NCBI RefSeq assembly: GCF_022829405.1
Contig: NZ_JAKSXW010000146.1
Span: 92,895-156,894 of the forward strand
Direction: 5' to 3'
Origin: Methylobacterium sp. J-076
GTDB taxonomy: Bacteria; Pseudomonadota; Alphaproteobacteria; Rhizobiales; Beijerinckiaceae
Length of the DNA: 64,000 nt
Made by a program: the position numbers and the translations under genes. Position 1 is the first letter of the stretch. Each line of letters opens with the position of its first letter. Below are positions 60,470 through 64,000 of this stretch, piece after piece. The notes under the pieces were generated by a model. The model ran no database searches. It saw only the letters and a program-made list of their open reading frames with translations, and was not told the origin of the DNA.

Positions 60470-60656
60470 TCTCGGCTCGACCGGGGTTAAATTTCTGAGC
60501 CGCCTCATTCTTACGTCGGGAAAAGCCGACGGGGCGGCGCGCGCTGTTCATGCAAGCGCAGCCGTTCGCGCGGTATACCGTCCGGGAGCCGTGCCCGGCC
60601 GTGACCGGGTGCGCCAGGGCACAGACCGCCGCCGCCGCGGCCTGAGGGGAGGCATC

Positions 60657-61805
60657 ATGGACCAGAGGACGCCGGTGGGGCTCGCCTACGACGCCGTCGC
60701 CGCCGCCCGCGCGGTCGCGGTGCTGGCCGCCGGGCGGGCGGACGCACAGGACCGCGACGACGGCTTCCCCGCCGAGGACATCGCCGACCTCGCCCGCCTC
60801 GGCCTGCTGGCCGCCCCGGTCCCCGCCGTGGAGGGCGGCGCCGGCCTCGGCGACGAGCCGGGCGCGGGCGACCTCGCCGACGTCCTGCGCCTCGTCGGCT
60901 ACGGCAGCCTCGCCCTCGGCCGGCTCTACGAAGGTCACGTCAACGCGCTCCAGCTCGTCGCCCGCTACGGCGGGGCCGGCCAGCGGGCGCGCCTCTTCGC
61001 CGACGCCCAGGCCGGCCACCTGTTCGGGGTCTGGAACACCGCCCCGCCCCAGGGGGGCCTCAGCCTCGGCGGCGAGGGGGGCGAACTCCTCCTGAGCGGG
61101 GTGAAGACCTACGCCTCCGGCGCGGGCTTCGTCACCCGCGCCCTGGTCACGGGTTGCCGGACGGGCGACCCCGAGACCTTCATGCTCGTGGTGCCCCTGG
61201 AACCCGGCACCCGGGCCGACCTCTCGGGGTGGCGGGCGCACGGGATGCGCGCCTCGGCCACCGGCACCCTCGATTTCGAAGGCATCGTCCTGCCGCCCGA
61301 CGCCGTGCTCGGCGCCGGGGGCGACTACCACCGCCAGCCGGTCTTCTCCGCCGGCGCGTGGCGCTTCGCGGCGGTGCAGCTCGGCGGCATCGAGGCGGTG
61401 TTCGATGCGTGGCGCGCCCACCTCGCCCGCCACGGGCGGGGTTCCGATCCGCACCAGCTCGCGCGCCTCGGCCAGGGCGCCATGGCGGTGGAGGGCGCCC
61501 GCCTGTGGATCGAGCGCGCCGCCCGGATCGTCGCGGAGGAGGAGCTGACGCCCACGCGCCTCGTCGCCTTCGTCAACCTCGCCCGGCTCGCGGTGGAGAA
61601 GGCCGGGATGGAGGTGCTGCACCTCGCCCAGCGTTCCGTGGGCCTGCAGGGGTTCCTGCGCGGGCATCCCCTGGAACGGCTCTCGCGCGACCTCGCCACC
61701 TACCTCCGCCAGCCCGCACCGGACTGGGCGCTGACCTGCGCCGCCGAGGAGGTCCTGCACGCGGACGGCGCCGTGGGCGACCTCTTCGCGGGGGACGGGC
61801 CGTGA
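60657..61805 (+). CDS. Acyl-CoA dehydrogenase-like protein of a glycan-linked operon
   Basis: Protein of 382 residues with an acyl-CoA-dehydrogenase fold: a helical start, LFGVWNTAPPQGG and LSGVKTYASGAGFV for the flavin loop, and FLRGHPLERLSRDL near the end. The usual catalytic Glu segment and the ERxxRD motif are only partly kept, so the reaction may not be fatty-acid oxidation. Proteins like this travel with PIG-L deacetylases, NodS-like methyltransferases and glycosyltransferases in other genomes, as I recall. The following methyltransferase starts inside its stop (GTGA). Confidence 0.75.
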   Translation: MDQRTPVGLAYDAVAAARAVAVLAAGRADAQDRDDGFPAEDIADLARLGLLAAPVPAVEGGAGLGDEPGAGDLADVLRLVGYGSLALGRLYEGHVNALQLVARYGGAGQRARLFADAQAGHLFGVWNTAPPQGGLSLGGEGGELLLSGVKTYASGAGFVTRALVTGCRTGDPETFMLVVPLEPGTRADLSGWRAHGMRASATGTLDFEGIVLPPDAVLGAGGDYHRQPVFSAGAWRFAAVQLGGIEAVFDAWRAHLARHGRGSDPHQLARLGQGAMAVEGARLWIERAARIVAEEELTPTRLVAFVNLARLAVEKAGMEVLHLAQRSVGLQGFLRGHPLERLSRDLATYLRQPAPDWALTCAAEEVLHADGAVGDLFAGDGP

Positions 61806-62398
61806 GCCGCTTCGCCTCCACCCTGCCGCCGAGCTACTTCGACGGGCAATACGCGCAGGACCCCGACCCCTGGGGTTTCGCCACGAGCGATTACGAGCGG
61901 GCGAAATACGCCGCCACCCTGGAGGCGCTGCCGCAGGCGCGGTACGCCTCCGCCCTGGAGATCGGCTGTTCCATCGGCGTGCTGACGGAGGCCCTGGCCG
62001 CCCGCTGCGACGCCCTGGTGGGCCTCGACCTCGCCGAACGCGCCTTGGCCCAGGCGAAGGGTCGCTGCATTGCCCTGCCCCATGTGCACTTCGCCCTAGG
62101 GCAGGTGCCCGGCGATTGGCCGGAGGGGGCGTTCGACCTGATCCTCCTGTCGGAGGTCGTCTACTTCCTCTCCGCCGACGACGTGACCCGGCTGGTGCAG
62201 CGCGTGCGGAGCACCCTGCGGCCGGGGGGCGACGTCGTCCTCGTCCATTGGACGGGCGAGACGCATTATCCGCTGAGTGGCGACGAGGCGGCCGAACGCT
62301 TCATTGACGGGACGCGTCCGTTCCTGCGAGTCCTCTCCGCCGCGAGGACGGACAAGTACCGCCTCGACGTGCTGGCCAGTCGCCGGGGGGCGCCATGA
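61802..62398 (+). CDS. NodS-like SAM-dependent methyltransferase
   Basis: Class I methyltransferase of 198 residues from the GTG at 61802. SYFDGQYAQDPDPWGFATSDYE is the typical opening of NodS-like enzymes, then motif I ALEIGCSIGVLTEAL, DLILLSEVVYFLS and LRPGGDVVLVHW. NodS methylates the amino sugar of Nod factors; here the acceptor is probably an amino sugar or amine in the pathway of the coupled genes. It overlaps the genes on either side by four bases. Confidence 0.88.
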   Translation: MSRFASTLPPSYFDGQYAQDPDPWGFATSDYERAKYAATLEALPQARYASALEIGCSIGVLTEALAARCDALVGLDLAERALAQAKGRCIALPHVHFALGQVPGDWPEGAFDLILLSEVVYFLSADDVTRLVQRVRSTLRPGGDVVLVHWTGETHYPLSGDEAAERFIDGTRPFLRVLSAARTDKYRLDVLASRRGAP

Positions 62399-62934
62399 CC
62401 GACGGGGCTTGGATCGACACGCCGCAGCGCTACGGCCGCATCAGCCGCGGCTTCCACTGGCTGATGGCCGCGCTCTTCGCGTGGCAGTTCACCGGCGCGC
62501 TGCTCTATGTCGGCATCGGGGACACGGCGCTGACGCGCTTCGTGGGCGGGAGCCATTTCACCCTGGGCTTCACCCTGTTCGTGCTGGTGCTGCTGCGGGG
62601 GATCTGGGGCCTCGCGAACCTCTCCCGGCGTCCGCCGCACCCGGGCCGCCTGGGGCGCGCCGCGGTGGCGGGCCACGCCCTGATCTATGGCCTGATGGTC
62701 GCCGTGCCGGGCCTCGCCCTCATCCGCCAATACGGCTCGGGCAAGCCCTTCACGCCCTACGGCCTCCCGCTGATGCCCGGCCACGACGAGAAGGTGGCTT
62801 GGATGGTGACCCTCGGCGATCTGTTCCACCACTGGCTGGCCTTCACCCTGTTGGCCGTCGTGCTCGGCCACGCCACGATGGCCTTCCTCCACCGCAGGAT
62901 GCGGGATGAGGACGTGCTCGCCCGCATGACGTGA
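62395..62934 (+). CDS. Cytochrome b561
   Basis: Four-span inner-membrane cytochrome of 179 residues. Likely haem ligands are His21 (GFHWLM), His54 (GGSHFTLG), His146/147 (LFHHWLAF) and His159 (LGHATM). It moves electrons between the quinone pool and a periplasmic partner. Translation is coupled to the methyltransferase gene, which is unusual company for b561 and suggests it may accept or supply electrons for the dehydrogenase-like step of the operon. Confidence 0.9.
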   Translation: MTDGAWIDTPQRYGRISRGFHWLMAALFAWQFTGALLYVGIGDTALTRFVGGSHFTLGFTLFVLVLLRGIWGLANLSRRPPHPGRLGRAAVAGHALIYGLMVAVPGLALIRQYGSGKPFTPYGLPLMPGHDEKVAWMVTLGDLFHHWLAFTLLAVVLGHATMAFLHRRMRDEDVLARMT

Positions 62935-63139
62935 GCGGCGGCGACGGCGCGGGACCGGATCGCCCTCCCCCGCCCGACGAGCTTGGGAGTGCTCGCCGGG
63001 CTCGCTCATCGCTCCCCCCGTCGAGGGGGCGACACGTCCGCTCCGGCGCAGTCTTGTGACGCCCCACCGAAGTCGGCTCGGCCTGCCTCTGTGCGCCCTG
63101 CGGTGACGGTCAGCCGCAGGGTTTCGGGGTGCCCTGCCG
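62935..63139. other. Gap between cytochrome b561 and motB
   Basis: About 200 bases between two converging genes. CCCCC-GTCGA-GGGGG (63017-63031) is a small hairpin that might help end both transcripts, though no T-run follows. No gene seen. Confidence 0.35.
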
Positions 63140-64000
63140 TCAGCGGAGCAGGTTCGGGGGCACCGGCGGGCTCGCGTTGAGCAGGGTGATCGTCACCCGC
63201 CGGTTCGACGCGATGTAGGGATCGTCGGGGAAGACCGGCTCGGTGTCGGCGCGTCCCGTCACGGACGCGAAGTGGTCGTCGGGAACGCCGGCACCGGCCA
63301 GGATCTCGCGCACGGCGAGGGCACGCCCGGCGGTGAGGTTCCAGGGTCCGACGGCGGGCGGCGAGCCCGGGCGCGCGGTGGCCGTGTGGCCGCTTATGGA
63401 CAGCCGGTTGGGCAGCTTGCGCAGGGCGGGCGCGATGGCCTCCAGCACGCGGCGGGTGCGCTCGTAGGGCTCGACCGAGCCGTCGCGGAACATGGAGCGG
63501 CCGTTCTCGTCCACCAGGGACACGTCCACGCCCTCCTTGGTCGGCACGATCATGATGTTGTGCGACAGGTCGGCGATGTCCGGCATCGTCTGGAGCGCCT
63601 GCCGGAGGCTGGCCATGGCGCTGTAGTTGGCCTCCACGCTGGCGGTCCGGCGGCGGGCGTCGCGCTCCTTGGCGCGGCCCGGACTGTCCGGAAGCGCCTT
63701 GTCCTCCTGCCCATCGGAGCCGGTCTCCGCGTCGCGGGGCGCGGACGGCTTGTTGCCCGAACTGTCCAGGGCGCTGCCCTGGAGCATTCCGCCGGCGCCG
63801 CTGTTCGTGGTGCTCAGGGCGGCCGGCGCGAAGTATTCCGCCAAGCCGATCTTCTGCTCCTGCGTCGTCATGCTGATCAGCCACATCAGCAGGAAGAACG
63901 CCATCATCGCGGTCACGAAGTCCGCATAGGCGATCTTCCACGCCCCGCCATGATGGGCGTGGCCGCCCTTCTTGACCTTCTTGACGATGATCGTAGCCAT
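63140..64000 (-). CDS. motB: Flagellar motor stator protein MotB
   Basis: Stator protein of 286 residues, complete, with its ATG at the last base of the window. The N-terminus has the rhizobial-type basic start VKKVKKGGHAHHGGAWK, a single span with the proton-carrying Asp27 in AYADFVTAMMAFFLLMW, a linker rich in Ser/Asp/Gly, and a C-terminal OmpA-like peptidoglycan-binding domain (ISGHTATARPG, LTAGRALAVREIL, ASNRRVTITLL). It anchors the proton channel to the wall. Further flagellar genes are expected to the right of the window. Confidence 0.93.
   Translation of the reverse strand: MATIIVKKVKKGGHAHHGGAWKIAYADFVTAMMAFFLLMWLISMTTQEQKIGLAEYFAPAALSTTNSGAGGMLQGSALDSSGNKPSAPRDAETGSDGQEDKALPDSPGRAKERDARRRTASVEANYSAMASLRQALQTMPDIADLSHNIMIVPTKEGVDVSLVDENGRSMFRDGSVEPYERTRRVLEAIAPALRKLPNRLSISGHTATARPGSPPAVGPWNLTAGRALAVREILAGAGVPDDHFASVTGRADTEPVFPDDPYIASNRRVTITLLNASPPVPPNLLR

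Overview
The window is a 64 kb stretch of chromosome from a very GC-rich alphaproteobacterium. Dense coding, many ATGA/GTGA/TTGA start-stop overlaps, GTG and TTG starts, a tRNA with encoded CCA, a GCG_CRPN-type small exported protein and a MotB of rhizobial type all point to the order Hyphomicrobiales, most likely Methylobacterium or Methylorubrum. This assignment is inference; no marker gene such as 16S rRNA is present. I see no phage, integrase, transposase, CRISPR array, rRNA or replication origin.

Layout. 0-6.6 kb: housekeeping (pseudo-receiver protein, UbiH-type hydroxylase, haloacetate-dehalogenase-like hydrolase, RecG helicase, small membrane protein with a strong terminator, DUF502 protein). 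6.8-11.2 kb: an iron-uptake locus with a TonB-dependent siderophore receptor split by one in-frame amber codon, a PepSY reductase-like membrane protein, repeated TCTAATGA-type motifs upstream of both, and a His/Trp-rich exported protein. 11.4-14.1 kb: a PAS-GGDEF-EAL protein followed by a BLUF blue-light receptor. 14.2-23.7 kb: tRNA(CAT), a hydroxyacid dehydrogenase, ArgE-type deacetylase, spermidine-synthase-like protein with an apparent ATC start, an SLC13 permease and a CBS protein. 21.8-29.2 kb: a peptide-type ABC importer operon interrupted by a 150 bp palindromic element and divergent from an M20 amidohydrolase; then NhaA.

30.5-41.7 kb is an exopolysaccharide locus: a tandem alpha/beta hydrolase fusion, an O-antigen ligase-type polymerase, and a tightly overlapping six-gene operon (glycosyltransferase, GH10 glycanase, polysaccharide deacetylase, glycosyltransferase, FemAB/GNAT-like acyltransferase, epimerase) preceded by three contiguous stem-loops, plus a GMC oxidoreductase. 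42-48.8 kb holds an acyl-CoA dehydrogenase, an orphan Tat-exported solute-binding protein, a GspH-I-J-K minor-pseudopilin operon with no other secretion genes, and a SCO-like protein.

48.9-60.5 kb is an island of nine predicted glycosyltransferases and one methyltransferase, including a sucrose-phosphate synthase/phosphatase fusion and a GT29 sialyltransferase-like protein, with no flippase, polymerase or priming transferase. It is followed by a coupled trio (acyl-CoA-dehydrogenase-like, NodS-like methyltransferase, cytochrome b561) and motB at the right edge. The glycan island beside a flagellar motor gene is the region most likely to hide an undescribed pathway; this is a hypothesis from gene content only.
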